Positions 17,399-26,638 are shown, counted from the first letter of the stretch. The stretch: 59,489 nt of DNA from Armatimonadota bacterium (GCA_035527535.1 DATLAK010000092.1:1-59489), one strand, 5' to 3'. Notes: a model not told the origin generated them from the letters alone. Translations and numbers: made by a program.

Positions 17399-17914
17399 AT
17401 GAACGAAGCCGCTCATGGTTTCCTTAGCTGGCTGGCGGGGCTCGATCCGCTGCTGGCGGTGGTTGTGATTTCCGCGCTGCCGTGGATCGAGTTGCGCGGC
17501 GGCATCCCGGTGGGCATCGCGCTTCTGGGGCTGCCGGCGTGGAAGGCGGTGATCGCAGCTCTGCTTGGGAATGCCCTTGCCGTCACCCCGGTGGTGGTCG
17601 GCGCCAAGCTTTACCAAGGCCGCCTGGAGCGGTGGCGCTGGTCCCGCTGGCTCATGGCTTGGAGCCTGTCTCGTGCGCGCAAGCACGAACGCTTCGTCAA
17701 CCGCTACGGTTCGATAGGGCTTGCGCTGCTGGTGGCGATCCCCATCCCCGGCACCGGCGCCTGGTCGGCGAGTGCGATATCCATCCTCATCGGCATGCGT
17801 CTCGCGCCGACTCTGCTCGCCGTTTACGGTGGGCTGCTGGTGTGTGCGGGGATCATCCTCGCCGCCACCAGCGGCATCATGCTTGGCGCGGACTTCCTGG
17901 CGCCGGCAAGGTGA
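17399..17914 (+). CDS. small multidrug export family membrane protein
   Basis: A 171-residue protein with about four to five membrane helices. LLAVVVISALPWIELRGGIPVGIALLGLPAW (residues about 18-48) and VNRYGSIGLALLVAIPIPGTGAWSASAISILIGM (about 100-134) match the Sm_multidrug_ex (PF06695) family. Despite the family name, transport of drugs is not established for most members. The ATG at 17399 places the first helix at the usual distance; an in-frame extension upstream to 17243 is Arg-rich and unlikely. It converges on the minus-strand gene at 18051 across a 136-bp gap. Confidence 0.8.
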   Translation: MNEAAHGFLSWLAGLDPLLAVVVISALPWIELRGGIPVGIALLGLPAWKAVIAALLGNALAVTPVVVGAKLYQGRLERWRWSRWLMAWSLSRARKHERFVNRYGSIGLALLVAIPIPGTGAWSASAISILIGMRLAPTLLAVYGGLLVCAGIILAATSGIMLGADFLAPAR

Positions 17915-18050
17915 ACGAAGGCGCCGCGCCAACCGCGTGTGTCCGGTGGGCGCTCACGGCTGAGTTGAACGCATGACCATCCGGGCCGCGCTGCTTGACC
18001 GGCCGCTGTGCTTGCCCGGGCAGTGAACTTTCGGCACTGCGGCGGTGGCC

Positions 18051-18317
18051 TCAGCGCGGCGGGTAGTCCCCGTTCAGCGGCTCGGGGCGGATTTCCTCGA
18101 TCGCCACTTCGCCGGTGGCGTAGAGCTCCACCCGCGGCATGTAGCGCGGCTCGTCGTATTCCTCGTAGGGGTATTCGCAGACGTCCTCGAGGCGCGCCAC
18201 GATCCCCTCCGGGCCCAGCCGCACCTCGACCTTGTTGCACAGGTACCACACCGTCTCCGCCCGCACGTGGTAGCGGTAGCGGGGTGAGTAGCGCTCGTAT
18301 CCTTCTCGCCAGGACAT
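18051..18317 (-). CDS. small acidic protein of unknown function
   Basis: An 88-residue soluble protein, MSWREGYERYSPRYRYHVRA and onward, rich in Tyr, Arg and Glu with no membrane segment or cysteine cluster (one Cys pair far apart). It starts 12 bp after the stop of the FAD oxidoreductase on the same strand, so it is probably the last gene of that operon. I do not recognise the family. Its composition is clearly protein-like (no low-complexity bias), which supports it being real. Confidence 0.6.
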   Translation of the reverse strand: MSWREGYERYSPRYRYHVRAETVWYLCNKVEVRLGPEGIVARLEDVCEYPYEEYDEPRYMPRVELYATGEVAIEEIRPEPLNGDYPPR

Positions 18318-18329
18318 AAGTTTTCCGTC

Positions 18330-19625
18330 CTATCGCAGAGGCAGCAGATTCGCGCCTTGGCGCAGCAGCGCGCGACGCAGATCGTGGTAGGGCAAGGCCC
18401 GCGGCGCAATGCCGCGGTGGGCGCACAGCGCCCCCGCGATGCCCGCCGCTTGTCCCAGGGCGAAGCAGGTGGGCATGATGCGCAGCGACGCCTGCGCCTC
18501 GTGGGTCGCCGACACCGACCGCCCCGCCACCAGCAGGTTCTCGATCTTTTTCGGCAGCAGGCAGCGGTAAGGCAGGTCGTAGCTCTCGCCCGGGGGCAGA
18601 TGGCGTATCACCGTCCCGGTCCCCGCCGGGTTGTGGATGTCAATCGGGTAGTTGCCGCGCGCGATCGCGTCCTCGAACTTGCGCGCCTGCAAGATGTCCT
18701 CGCCGCTAACGACGTACTCGCCGACGATCCGCCGCGTCTCGCGCACCCCGATGTCCGTCGCCATCCGCTGCAGGTAGGCGCGCTCGAAGCCCGCCACGCG
18801 CGACTTGAGGAACGCCACCATCTCCCGCACCTGTCGTCGTCCCTCCAACTCCGCGGCGGTGAGGTCGCGCGCGTCCACCCCGCTGCGGCCCACCACCCGC
18901 GTGGTATTGAAAAACACCACCCCCGGCGCGGGCACGAAGAAGAACAGCACGTTCTCGCGCGGGTTGGTGATCTCCCCCGCTGCGCGCGCTGCGTCGTAGA
19001 GTTGGTTGATGCGCTGCCGCGACGGCAGGCGGCCGATGGTCACCCCGGCCATGCGGAAGCACAGGGTCATGGGCTGGGTCAGGCCGTCCCCCGCGCGCCC
19101 CATTTCGCATGGCGCGCCGGCGCGGGCGGCGAGGTCGGCGTCCCCGGTGGCGTCAATGTACACCCGCGCGCGCAGGTCCTGTCGCCCCGATTTGTTCTCG
19201 ACCGCGACCGACTCGATGCGTCCGCCCTTGACCGTCGGCCGCGCGATCCAGGTGTGCAGCAGCAGCTCCACCCCCGCCTCGCGACACAGGTCGTCGCCGA
19301 CGAACTTGAAGACCTCGGAGTCGAAGGCCAGGGGGGTGCGGCGGCTGCCCCAGCCGCCGCCGGCGCGCAGGCGCTCGATGACCTCAGCCAGGATGCCGCC
19401 GATGATGGGCTGTCGGCGGACGTGGAAGCCCATGAAAGGGTTGACCAGACCCGCCGTCGCCATGCCGCCGAGAAAGCCATAGCGCTCCACCAGCAGGGTG
19501 CGGGCGCGGCCGCGAGCCGCGGCCACCGCCGCCGCCAGCCCCGCGGGGCCGCCGCCCGCCACCAGCACATCGTAGGTCTCGTTGTCCGCTGCCGCTTTGC
19601 GTTTCATCGCCTCGGTCGTCCGCAT
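18330..19625 (-). CDS. FAD-dependent oxidoreductase (FAD_oxidored family)
   Basis: A 431-residue flavoprotein. The N-terminal dinucleotide fold VLVAGGGPAGLAAAVAAARGRARTLLVERYGFLGGMATAGLV (about residues 20-61) matches PF12831. So do the middle RVYIDATGDADLAARAGAP and the C-terminal LVAGRSVSATHEAQASLRIMPTCFALGQAAGIAGAL. These enzymes are abundant in Armatimonadota, Planctomycetota and relatives, usually near carbohydrate genes; their substrates are mostly unknown. No signal peptide is apparent. It lies 15 bp downstream of the NifV-like gene and 12 bp upstream of a small gene, forming a three-gene operon. Confidence 0.88.
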   Translation of the reverse strand: MRTTEAMKRKAAADNETYDVLVAGGGPAGLAAAVAAARGRARTLLVERYGFLGGMATAGLVNPFMGFHVRRQPIIGGILAEVIERLRAGGGWGSRRTPLAFDSEVFKFVGDDLCREAGVELLLHTWIARPTVKGGRIESVAVENKSGRQDLRARVYIDATGDADLAARAGAPCEMGRAGDGLTQPMTLCFRMAGVTIGRLPSRQRINQLYDAARAAGEITNPRENVLFFFVPAPGVVFFNTTRVVGRSGVDARDLTAAELEGRRQVREMVAFLKSRVAGFERAYLQRMATDIGVRETRRIVGEYVVSGEDILQARKFEDAIARGNYPIDIHNPAGTGTVIRHLPPGESYDLPYRCLLPKKIENLLVAGRSVSATHEAQASLRIMPTCFALGQAAGIAGALCAHRGIAPRALPYHDLRRALLRQGANLLPLR

Positions 19626-19640
19626 GCAGCGCCGCCGCCC

Positions 19641-20807
19641 CTACTCCGGTGATTCGCGCCGCGCGCCGATGACCTCCTCGTAGAGCTGCATCAGCTCCTT
19701 GTCGAAGAGCGAGCGCTTGCGCTCCTCGGAGTACTGGCGCACGCGCGCCAGCACCAGCGCCGCCAGGTCGTCGCTGAGGGGAACGCCGTACTCTTGGAAC
19801 TTGTTCTTGATGGCGTGGGTGCCCGAGTGCTTGCCGATGAGAATCTGGCGCTGCAGGCCGACCTCCTCGGGGGCGAAGGCCTCGTAATTCATGGGGTTCT
19901 TGAGGATGCCGTCGGCGTGGATGCCGCTTTCGGCGGCGAAGACGTTGGCGCCGACGATCGCCTTCCAGATGGGGATGTCGCGAGCCGAGGCCTTGGCCAC
20001 CAGCTCGCTGAGGCGGCGGAAACGGGCGGTATCAACCGACAAATCGAGCTTGTGCAGGTGCTTGAGCGCCATCGTCACTTCTTCCAGGGCGGCGTTGCCG
20101 GCGCGCTCGCCCAGGCCGTTGACGGTGGTGTTGACGAAGGTCGCCCCGGCGCGGATGCCGGCCAGCGCGTTGGCGGTGGCTAGGCCGAAGTCGTTGTGGG
20201 TATGCATCTCGACCGGCAGGCCGGCGCGCGCGATCAGCTCCTGCACCTGGTCGTGGACGGCGAAGGGCTCCATGATGCCGACGGTGTCGCAGTAGCGCAG
20301 GCGATCCGCCCCCGCTTCTTTGGCGGCGAGGCCGAACTCCACCAGGTACTCCATGTTCGAGCGCGAGGCGTCCTCGGCGTTGACCGAGATGTGGCGGATC
20401 CCGTGCTCGCGGGCGAAGGCGACGTTCTGCGTCATCGCCTCGATCACCCATGCGCGCGACTTGCCGAGCTTGTGCTCGATATGGATATCGGAGGTGGAGA
20501 TGGAGATGGCGACCGCATCCACCCCGCACGCGAGCGCCGCCTCCACGCTCCCGCGCACCGCGCGGCACCACCCCAGCACGCTCGCCTGCAGGCCCATGTG
20601 CGCCATCTTCTCGATCGCCGACTGCTCGCTGCCCCCCATCTCGGGGATGCCGGCCTCGATCTGGTGCACGCCGATCTCGTCCAGCATCTTGGCGATGTCG
20701 AGCTTCTCCTGGTGGGAGAACACCACCCCCGCCGTCTGCTCCCCGTCGCGCAGGGTCGTGTCCACGATCTTGATCGCGGTCGCCGGCGCTGAGTAGAACC
20801 TCTCCAT
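19641..20807 (-). CDS. homocitrate synthase family protein (NifV-like)
   Basis: A 388-residue DRE-TIM metallolyase. IKIVDTTLRDGEQTAGVVFSHQEKLDIAKMLDEIGVHQIEAGIPEMGG (from residue 12) contains the catalytic DTTLRDGEQ signature and the GVHQIEAGIP wording typical of NifV. HTHNDFGLATAN supplies the metal-binding HxH, and GERAGNAALEEV and GIHADGILKNPMNYEAF are also family motifs. It condenses acetyl-CoA with a 2-oxoacid. Homocitrate synthase is the best fit, but no nitrogenase or lysine-pathway gene is nearby, and citramalate or isopropylmalate synthase activity cannot be excluded. The ATG at 20807 has AGGAGG about 14 bases upstream. Confidence 0.85.
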   Translation of the reverse strand: MERFYSAPATAIKIVDTTLRDGEQTAGVVFSHQEKLDIAKMLDEIGVHQIEAGIPEMGGSEQSAIEKMAHMGLQASVLGWCRAVRGSVEAALACGVDAVAISISTSDIHIEHKLGKSRAWVIEAMTQNVAFAREHGIRHISVNAEDASRSNMEYLVEFGLAAKEAGADRLRYCDTVGIMEPFAVHDQVQELIARAGLPVEMHTHNDFGLATANALAGIRAGATFVNTTVNGLGERAGNAALEEVTMALKHLHKLDLSVDTARFRRLSELVAKASARDIPIWKAIVGANVFAAESGIHADGILKNPMNYEAFAPEEVGLQRQILIGKHSGTHAIKNKFQEYGVPLSDDLAALVLARVRQYSEERKRSLFDKELMQLYEEVIGARRESPE

Positions 20808-20835
20808 AGCGGGCTGTTGATCCTCCTGGCGCGTA

Positions 20836-20862
20836 GTAGGGGCGCATGGTCGTGCGCCCCTC
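20836..20862. repeat. imperfect palindrome upstream of the NifV-like gene
   Basis: GTAGGGGCGCA and TGCGCCCCT arms around TGGTCG. It is a variant of the GTAGGGG...CCCCTAC palindromes seen at 12401 and 34984. It sits in the leader of the minus-strand operon. Confidence 0.5.
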
Positions 20863-20874
20863 CAACTTCGCCAT

Positions 20875-20903
20875 ATCATAACACGCCGGGGGCGTAGTGT
20901 GGA
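20875..20903 (-). promoter_or_regulatory. promoter for the NifV-like/FAD oxidoreductase operon
   Basis: On the minus strand, -10 TATGAT (20875-20880) is preceded by TGT, giving an extended -10. After 17 bases comes TCCACA (20898-20903), a weak -35. The distance to the ATG is about 65 bases. Confidence 0.5.
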
Positions 20904-20995
20904 GATCGTTTGCGCCGGGCCGCCCCCGGTGCGCCGGGGGGAGCGCAGGTCTTGCACCATCGCCGCGGCGCGCTCATGACCGCGCCCTCCGCGTC

Positions 20996-21024
20996 TTGAC
21001 AAGCCCCGCGAATAAGTTTACAAC
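20996..21024 (+). promoter_or_regulatory. sigma-70 promoter for deoC-recO-polX
   Basis: A consensus -35 TTGACA (20996-21001), a 17-base spacer and -10 TACAAC (21019-21024). The leader to the deoC ATG is about 100 nt. Together with the minus-strand promoter it accounts for the 324-bp divergent interval. Confidence 0.6.
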
Positions 21025-21131
21025 AGTCTTGGCTGCTGCGTGTGCAGGCCCCGACCTTCGGTCGCCAAGTCAGCTCGACGGGTGGGGGTGGCGCACTGAG
21101 ATCGGCTCCAGGTTCGGGCACAGGAGACGGC

Positions 21132-21860
21132 ATGTTCTCTAGGATCGCCCTCGCCAAGATGATAGATCAATCCCTCCTGCGACCGGATGCCACGGAGGAG
21201 GAGATCGTCGCCTTCTGCGAGGACAGCCGGCGGGAGCACTTCGCAACGGTCGTCGTCTATCCCTGCTGGCTGGCGGTGGCGGAGCGCTGCTTGCGCGATT
21301 CGGACGTCAAGCTGGGCACGGTGATCGGGTTCCCCTCCGGCGCCACCACCACCGCCTGCAAGGTCTTCGAGACCAAGCAGGCGCTGAGCCTGTGCGCGAC
21401 CGAACTGGACGTGGCGATCAACATCGGCGCCCTCAAGTCCGGCAACCTGGAGGTGGTGAGCCGCGACCTCGAGGAAGTGGTGACCGCCGCGCAGATGGCG
21501 GGACTCACCGCCGACGGCGAGGGGGTCTTGGTCAAGATCATCGTTGAGACCGGCCTCACCACCCGCGCCGAGCAGGAGAAGGCGTGCCGCATGGTGCAGG
21601 AGGTGCGTGCGGATTTCGTCAAGACCTGCACCGGCTTCGGCCCCCGCGGGGTGACGGTGGATGACATCAAGTTCCTGCGGCAGGCGCTGGGGCGCGACAC
21701 CGGCATCAAGGCCGCCGGCGGCGTGCGCACCTACGAGCAGGCGCGCGCCCTCGTCAACGCCGGCGCCGACCGCATCGGCACCAGCGCCGGTCTCGCCCTG
21801 CTCGAGGGCTACGACCGGGCGGAAGAGCCCATCGCCGAGGAAGCCCTGGGAAGGGAGTAA
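21132..21860 (+). CDS. deoC: deoxyribose-phosphate aldolase
   Basis: A 242-residue class I aldolase that splits 2-deoxyribose 5-phosphate to acetaldehyde and glyceraldehyde 3-phosphate. Seen: IDQSLLRPDATEEEI (residues about 11-25), VIGFPSGATTTACKVFET, ELDVAINIGALKSGN, the Schiff-base lysine region DFVKTCTGFGPRGVT (about 158-172) and GIKAAGGVRTYEQA. The length is normal for the family. The ATG at 21132 has CAGGAGAC upstream. It heads a plus-strand cluster with recO 30 bp downstream. The combination with DNA repair genes hints at salvage of damaged deoxynucleosides, which is inference. Confidence 0.95.
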   Translation: MFSRIALAKMIDQSLLRPDATEEEIVAFCEDSRREHFATVVVYPCWLAVAERCLRDSDVKLGTVIGFPSGATTTACKVFETKQALSLCATELDVAINIGALKSGNLEVVSRDLEEVVTAAQMAGLTADGEGVLVKIIVETGLTTRAEQEKACRMVQEVRADFVKTCTGFGPRGVTVDDIKFLRQALGRDTGIKAAGGVRTYEQARALVNAGADRIGTSAGLALLEGYDRAEEPIAEEALGRE

Positions 21861-21890
21861 GCGCGCGCGCCGCGCGCGCCGCCTTCGTTC

Positions 21891-22694
21891 ATGCCTCGCC
21901 CTCGCCTCTATCGCGTCAGCGCCCTCGTCCTGCGCCAGCGCGACCTGCGCGAGGCCGACCGCATCCTGACCTTGCTCACCCGGGAGCGCGGCAAGCTGCG
22001 GGTGGTGGCCAAAGGCGTGCGCCGCTCTCGCAGCAAGCTGGCCGCCGGCGCCCAACTCCTGTGCTGCTCCGACCTGCAACTGGCCGCCGGCGCCAACCTC
22101 GATCTCATCACCCAGTGCGAGTTGCGCTGCGGGTTCTACGGCCTGCGCGAGGATCTGCGCCGCCTGTCCTATGCCAGCTACTTCGCCGACCTGGTGGATG
22201 CCTTCGTCGAGGAGCACGACGGCGGCGAACGCATCTTCGACTTGTTGCTGGCGGCGCTGGCGCGGGCGGAGCAAGGCGAACGCCTGGAGCTGCTGGCGCG
22301 GGTGTTCGAGCTGCGCCTCTTGAGCGCGCTCGGCTATGCCCCGCAGCTGGGCGCGTGCGTCCGCTGCGGCGCCGAGCTGGCCGACGAGTGGATGGGATTC
22401 TCGCCGGCGTCGGGGGGCGTCATCTGCCGCCGCTGCGCGGACGCGGAGCCGGGCTGGCAGCGCCTGTCGGCGGGCGCCCTGCGCAGCGCGCGCATCTGCG
22501 CCAAGGCCTCGCCGCGCCTGCTGCCGCGCATCAGCCTGACGCGCGCCGGCGGCGCCGAGCTGGAGCGCGCCCTGCGCGCGCATATCGAATACTACCTGGG
22601 CCGGCGCCTGCGCGCGGGGTGCTTTCTCGACGGGCTGCCCGCACTGCTGACCGCGCCGCGGCGCCAGCCGGCGGCGCCTGATGCAAATCACTAA
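21891..22694 (+). CDS. recO: DNA repair protein RecO
   Basis: A 267-residue protein with the N-terminal OB-fold pattern YRVSALVLRQRDLREADRILTLLTRERGKLRVVAKGVRRSRSKLAAGAQ. It has the helical C-terminal domain with a zinc-binding set (CVRCGAELADEWMGFSPASGGVICRRCA, about residues 159-186). RecO binds single-stranded DNA and SSB and, with RecR, loads RecA at gaps. The zinc cysteines are kept here, as in Deinococcus-type and Gram-positive RecO. It overlaps the start of polX by 14 bp, indicating coupled translation. Confidence 0.93.
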   Translation: MPRPRLYRVSALVLRQRDLREADRILTLLTRERGKLRVVAKGVRRSRSKLAAGAQLLCCSDLQLAAGANLDLITQCELRCGFYGLREDLRRLSYASYFADLVDAFVEEHDGGERIFDLLLAALARAEQGERLELLARVFELRLLSALGYAPQLGACVRCGAELADEWMGFSPASGGVICRRCADAEPGWQRLSAGALRSARICAKASPRLLPRISLTRAGGAELERALRAHIEYYLGRRLRAGCFLDGLPALLTAPRRQPAAPDANH

Positions 22695-24444
22695 TCGCGA
22701 TATCGCAGGCGTGCTCGCCGAGATCGCGGACATCCTCGAGATCAAGGGCGAGAATCCCTTCAAGGTGCGCGCCTATCAGCGCGCGGCCCAGGCCATCGAA
22801 AACCTTCCCACCCAGCTCTCGGCCGTGATCGGTCAGCACCCGCTGACCGACCTCCCCGGCGTCGGCGCCAGCATCGCCGACAAGATCACGGAGCTGCTGA
22901 CCACCGGCGCCTGCCGCCTTCACCAGGAGTTGCTGGCGCAGTTCCCGGCGAGCCTGGCCGAGCTGCTGAACGTGCCCGAGGTGGGGCCGCGCACAGTGAA
23001 GATACTCCACGATCAGCTCGGCATCACCAGCGTGGACGAGCTGGCGCAGGCGGCGCGCGACGGCCGCCTGCGCGGCCTCAAGGGCTTCGGCGAGCGCACC
23101 GAGGCCAATATCCTGCGCGGCATCGAGCGCCTGCGGGTGCACCAGGCGCGCCTGCCCCTGGCCCAGGCCCACCCGCTGGCGATGGAAGTGATCGAGCACC
23201 TGCGACTGGCGGCGCCGGTGGAGCAGATCGAGCCTGCCGGCAGCCTCCGCCGCATGCGCGACACCGTTGGCGATATTGACCTGCTCGCCACCTCCACCGA
23301 CCCCGAGGCGGTGATGTCCGCTTTCGCGTCGCTGCCGGCGGTGCAGCGCGTCCTCGCCCGCGGGCCGACCAAGACCAGCGTCGTGGGCGACAGCGGCGCG
23401 CAGATGGACCTGCGGGTGGTGGAGCCGGAGAGCTTCGGCGCCGCGCTCCAGTACTTCACCGGGTCGAAGGAGCACAACATTCGGCTGCGCGAGCTGGCGG
23501 CGCGGCGGGGATTGCGCATCAGCGAGTACGGGGTGTTCGACGTCGGCACCGAGCAGCGCATCGCCGGCGCCACCGAGGAGCAGGTCTATGCCGCCCTTGA
23601 GCTGCCGCTGATCGCGCCGGAGCTGCGCGAGGACCGCGGCGAGATCGCGGCCGCCCAGCGCGGCGAGCTGCCGCGCCTGATCGAGGTCGAGGATATCCAG
23701 GGCGACCTGCACGTGCACACCAAGCGCACCGACGGCCATCACACGATCGAGGAAATGGCCGAGAGCGCCCGCGCCCGCGGCTACAAGTATCTCGCCATCT
23801 GCGACCACTCGCGCTCGGTGGGAATGGCGGGCGGGCTGTTCGACGAGGACCTGCTGCAACACGCGGCCGACATCCGGGCGGCGAATCGCCGCATCAAAGG
23901 CATCACCCTGCTCGCCGGCACCGAGTGCGACATCCGCCGCGACGGCACCCTCGACTACCCCCAGGAGGTATTGGCGCAACTGGACTTCGTCATCGCCGCC
24001 GTGCACTCGGGGTTCAAGCTCGACGCCGAGAGCATGACCGCGCGCATCATTGACGGCATCAGCAATCCCTACGTGGACGCGCTCGCTCACCCCACCGGGC
24101 GCATCATCGGCCGCCGCGATCCCTACGCGGTGGAGATCGAGCGCCTGCTCGCCGCCGCCTCCGAACTGGGGGTGGCGCTGGAGGTCAACGCCTACCCCGA
24201 CCGCCTCGACCTGCGCGACCTTCACATCTGCCGCGCCAAGGAATTGGGGGTCCAGCTCGTCATCAACACCGACGCCCACGACTGCGACCATCTGCGGCTC
24301 ATCACCTACGGCGTCGCCACCGCGCGCCGCGGGTGGGCCGAGCCGCCGCAGGTCCTCAACACCCTGCCCCTGGCGCAACTGCGGCGGCGCCTGCGCAGGC
24401 GGCTAGGCCCTGCGGGCCGCCGTGGCGACGGCACAGCCGCCTAG
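22681..24444 (+). CDS. polX: DNA polymerase/3'-5' exonuclease PolX
   Basis: A 587-residue family X polymerase. Order: an N-terminal 8-kDa-like domain with helix-hairpin-helix segments ([33 protein letters not shown]); the polymerase palm with [19 protein letters not shown] (metal-binding aspartates near residues 200-202) and [26 protein letters not shown]; and a C-terminal PHP exonuclease ([19 protein letters not shown] from about 341, [20 protein letters not shown]). It fills short gaps in base excision repair and trims 3' ends. The start lies inside the end of recO. All PHP and palm residues appear intact. Confidence 0.95.
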   Translation: MQITNRDIAGVLAEIADILEIKGENPFKVRAYQRAAQAIENLPTQLSAVIGQHPLTDLPGVGASIADKITELLTTGACRLHQELLAQFPASLAELLNVPEVGPRTVKILHDQLGITSVDELAQAARDGRLRGLKGFGERTEANILRGIERLRVHQARLPLAQAHPLAMEVIEHLRLAAPVEQIEPAGSLRRMRDTVGDIDLLATSTDPEAVMSAFASLPAVQRVLARGPTKTSVVGDSGAQMDLRVVEPESFGAALQYFTGSKEHNIRLRELAARRGLRISEYGVFDVGTEQRIAGATEEQVYAALELPLIAPELREDRGEIAAAQRGELPRLIEVEDIQGDLHVHTKRTDGHHTIEEMAESARARGYKYLAICDHSRSVGMAGGLFDEDLLQHAADIRAANRRIKGITLLAGTECDIRRDGTLDYPQEVLAQLDFVIAAVHSGFKLDAESMTARIIDGISNPYVDALAHPTGRIIGRRDPYAVEIERLLAAASELGVALEVNAYPDRLDLRDLHICRAKELGVQLVINTDAHDCDHLRLITYGVATARRGWAEPPQVLNTLPLAQLRRRLRRRLGPAGRRGDGTAA

Positions 24445-24448
24445 CCAA

Positions 24449-25069
24449 ATGCGCAGCGTGGGAAATAGACGCTCACCCCGGTTCCGCGCGTTCTACCGGG
24501 ATTCCACGATCGCGGTCGCGCGCGCGCTGCTGGGGCAGGTGCTGGTGCACGATACCCCCGAGGGGCGCGTCTGCGGTCGCATCGTCGAAACCGAGGCCTA
24601 TCTCGAGGGCGACCCGGCGTGTCATGCGGTGCGGCGCGAGGGCGAGCGCTGGGTCGCCAAAATGACCGCGCGCAACCGCCAGATGTTCGGCCCGCCGGGG
24701 CACGCGTACGTCTATTTCATCTACGGCGCTCACCATTGCCTCAACGTCGTCACCCGCGAGGAGGGCGTCGCCGAGGCGGTGTTGATCCGCGCGGTGGAGC
24801 CGGTGGCGGGCATCGAGCTCATGCGCCTGCGGCGCGGGATCGGCGATGACCGCAACCTCGCCAGCGGACCCGGCAAGCTGACGCAGGCGTTCGGCATCGG
24901 CATCATGCACAACGGCGCCGACCTCACCCGGGGCCCGCTGCGCATCGAGCCCGGCGGCGCGGTGACGGACGACCGCATCGCGGCGCGCCCCCGCGTGGGC
25001 GTCAAGCCGGGCTGCGACCAGCCGTGGCGATTCGTGATGCGCGGCAGCCCGTGGGCATCGCGCAGGTGA
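24449..25069 (+). CDS. alkyladenine (3-methyladenine) DNA glycosylase
   Basis: A 206-residue protein of the AAG/MPG family. Seen: [23 protein letters not shown] near the N-terminus, the catalytic-glutamate motif [20 protein letters not shown] (about residues 40-59), [23 protein letters not shown] and AVLIRAVEP. It removes alkylated or deaminated purines from DNA. The ATG at 24449 lies just after the polX stop codon; a GTG at 24422 would overlap. No clear ribosome-binding site is visible, consistent with coupling to polX. Placement next to polX, which fills repair gaps, suggests a base-excision-repair operon. Confidence 0.92.
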   Translation: MRSVGNRRSPRFRAFYRDSTIAVARALLGQVLVHDTPEGRVCGRIVETEAYLEGDPACHAVRREGERWVAKMTARNRQMFGPPGHAYVYFIYGAHHCLNVVTREEGVAEAVLIRAVEPVAGIELMRLRRGIGDDRNLASGPGKLTQAFGIGIMHNGADLTRGPLRIEPGGAVTDDRIAARPRVGVKPGCDQPWRFVMRGSPWASRR

Positions 25070-25103
25070 GCCGGGCGCGCGATGGGACCGCCCCGGGTAG
25101 CGT

Positions 25104-25132
25104 TTGACTGGGTGCGCGCGGACCGCTATAAT
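25104..25132 (+). promoter_or_regulatory. near-consensus sigma-70 promoter for the UroD-family gene
   Basis: -35 TTGACT (25104-25109), a 17-base spacer and perfect -10 TATAAT (25127-25132), about 50 bases before the GTG start. It is one of the best promoter matches in the window. Confidence 0.75.
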
Positions 25133-25185
25133 CCGTACTCGCGCGGCGCGGCTTGCGCCCGATACCGCCCGCCCGGAGGTAGCCC

Positions 25186-26262
25186 GTGACCGATCGTGAG
25201 CGCTTCGTGCGCACCATGCACTACCAGCCGGTGGACCGCCTCCCCATCTGGGACTTCGGCTTCTGGACGCAAACCCTCGAGGAATGGCACAAGCAGGGCC
25301 TGCCCGAGGAGGTCTCGACCGACGAGTTCTTCGGCATGGACCAGCAGTGGCACGCGGCGCCGATCAGCCTGGGCATGATCCCCCACTTCGAGGAGATCAT
25401 CTACGAGGAGGACGAGCAGACCCAACTGCTGCGCAACACCGACGGCGTCCTGTGCCGCCGCTCCAAGCAAGGCACCAGCATCCCCACCTTCATCGAGTTC
25501 CCGGTGAAGAACCGCGCCGACTTCGAGGCGATGCGGGAGCGCTACGACCCCGACGACCCCGCCCGCTACCCGGACAATTGGGGCGAACTGGCGGCCTCCT
25601 ACCGCGACCGCGACTACCCGCTGGGCATCACCGGCGGCGGCTTCTTCGGCTGGGTGCGCGGGTGGATGGGGGTCGAGAACACCTGCATGTGCTTCCACGA
25701 CGACCCCCGGTTGATGCACGACATGATGGACTTCATCGCCGACTTCGTGTGTCGCACCATCGAGCGCGCGCTGTCGGAGGTGGAGTTCGACTACGCCTTG
25801 TTCTGGGAGGATATGGCGTATAACAAGGCGTCGCTGATCTCACCCGCCATGTTCCGCGAGTTCATGGTGCCGCGCTATCAGAAGATCACCGGGCTGCTGG
25901 CGGCGCACGGGGTAGATGTGAATATCGTGGATTGTGATGGCAAGATTGACGAGTTGGTGCTGCCCTGGCGCGAGGGAGGCGTCAACGTCATGTTCCCGCT
26001 CGAGGTCGGGGTGTGGGGGACGAACGCGGTGGAAATGGCGCAGCGCTTCGGGCCGGAGCTGCTGATGATCGGCAACATGGACAAGCACGCCCTCGCCCGC
26101 GACCGCGCGGCGATCGAGCACGAGGTGATGTCGAAGGTGCCGCCGCTGGCCAAGCGCGGCGGCTACATTCCCACCGTGGACCACCGCGTCCCGCCCGACG
26201 TCCCCCTCGCCAACTACCAGTATTACCTGGAGCTGCTGCGCGAGGCGGTGGTGGTGAGGTGA
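25186..26262 (+). CDS. uroporphyrinogen decarboxylase-family protein
   Basis: A 358-residue TIM-barrel protein beginning MTDRERFVRTMHYQPVDRLPIWDFGFW, the typical opening of UroD-like proteins in Armatimonadota, Planctomycetes and anaerobes. WEDMAYNKASLISPAMFREFMVPRYQKI (about residues 206-233) and the closing GGYIPTVDHRVPPDVPLANYQYYLELLRE are also family features. True HemE arginines for tetrapyrrole carboxylates are not apparent, so heme synthesis is unlikely. Methyltransferase-like (MtaA/CmuA-type) or other roles are possible. The GTG start has GGAGG seven bases upstream, and a strong promoter lies at 25104-25132. Confidence 0.8.
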   Translation: MTDRERFVRTMHYQPVDRLPIWDFGFWTQTLEEWHKQGLPEEVSTDEFFGMDQQWHAAPISLGMIPHFEEIIYEEDEQTQLLRNTDGVLCRRSKQGTSIPTFIEFPVKNRADFEAMRERYDPDDPARYPDNWGELAASYRDRDYPLGITGGGFFGWVRGWMGVENTCMCFHDDPRLMHDMMDFIADFVCRTIERALSEVEFDYALFWEDMAYNKASLISPAMFREFMVPRYQKITGLLAAHGVDVNIVDCDGKIDELVLPWREGGVNVMFPLEVGVWGTNAVEMAQRFGPELLMIGNMDKHALARDRAAIEHEVMSKVPPLAKRGGYIPTVDHRVPPDVPLANYQYYLELLREAVVVR

Positions 26263-26290
26263 AGTGGGCGCGGGGAGAGGGAGCAGCCAC

Positions 26291-26638
26291 ATGCGAGACA
26301 CCAACCAGAGACGTGGGACGGCGGAAGACCCTGCGCTGACGGAGATCGTCCGCCGACTGGTGGAGGCGTACCGGCCCGAACGGGTCTATCTCTTCGGCTC
26401 CGGCGCCCGCGGGGAGACGGGGCCGGACAGCGACTACGATCTGATGGTGGTAGTGCCGGACGACGCGCCGGCCGAACGCCGCCGCAGCCGAGTCGCCTAT
26501 GAAGCGCTGCGCGGGACGGGGACCGCCGCGGATGTTCTGGTGTGGACGCGGGAGGCCTTCGAGAGCAGGCTTTCCCTGCGCGCGTCGCTGCCCACGACCA
26601 TCGTCGCCGAGGGGAGGCTGCTCTATGCTGCCGGATGA
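26291..26638 (+). CDS. MNT-type nucleotidyltransferase domain protein
   Basis: A 115-residue minimal nucleotidyltransferase. The polymerase-beta-fold motif LFGSGARGETGPDSDYDLMVVV (about residues 36-57) has the GS-x10-DxD pattern with both aspartates. Residues 85-100 carry DVLVWTREAFESRL. It overlaps the HEPN gene by 14 bp, the usual order for MNT/HEPN pairs. In studied MntA-HepT systems the MNT enzyme AMPylates its partner. This pair belongs to a different HEPN subfamily, so antitoxin activity is inference. The start at 26291 has a GGGAG-rich stretch upstream; it follows the UroD-family gene by 28 bp. Confidence 0.85.
   Translation: MRDTNQRRGTAEDPALTEIVRRLVEAYRPERVYLFGSGARGETGPDSDYDLMVVVPDDAPAERRRSRVAYEALRGTGTAADVLVWTREAFESRLSLRASLPTTIVAEGRLLYAAG

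Noticed and set aside
18357-19652. A 431-codon open frame antisense to the FAD oxidoreductase
   Set aside because: Low-complexity His/Arg/Gln composition without motifs; typical shadow of a high-GC gene.
19641-20807. Evidence for nitrogen fixation from the NifV-like gene
   Set aside because: No nif structural or cofactor gene is in the window, and homocitrate synthase-like enzymes also serve other pathways.
21018-24378. Two long minus-strand frames opposite deoC-recO and polX
   Set aside because: They cover genes with firm identities, show no domains and have shadow-like composition.
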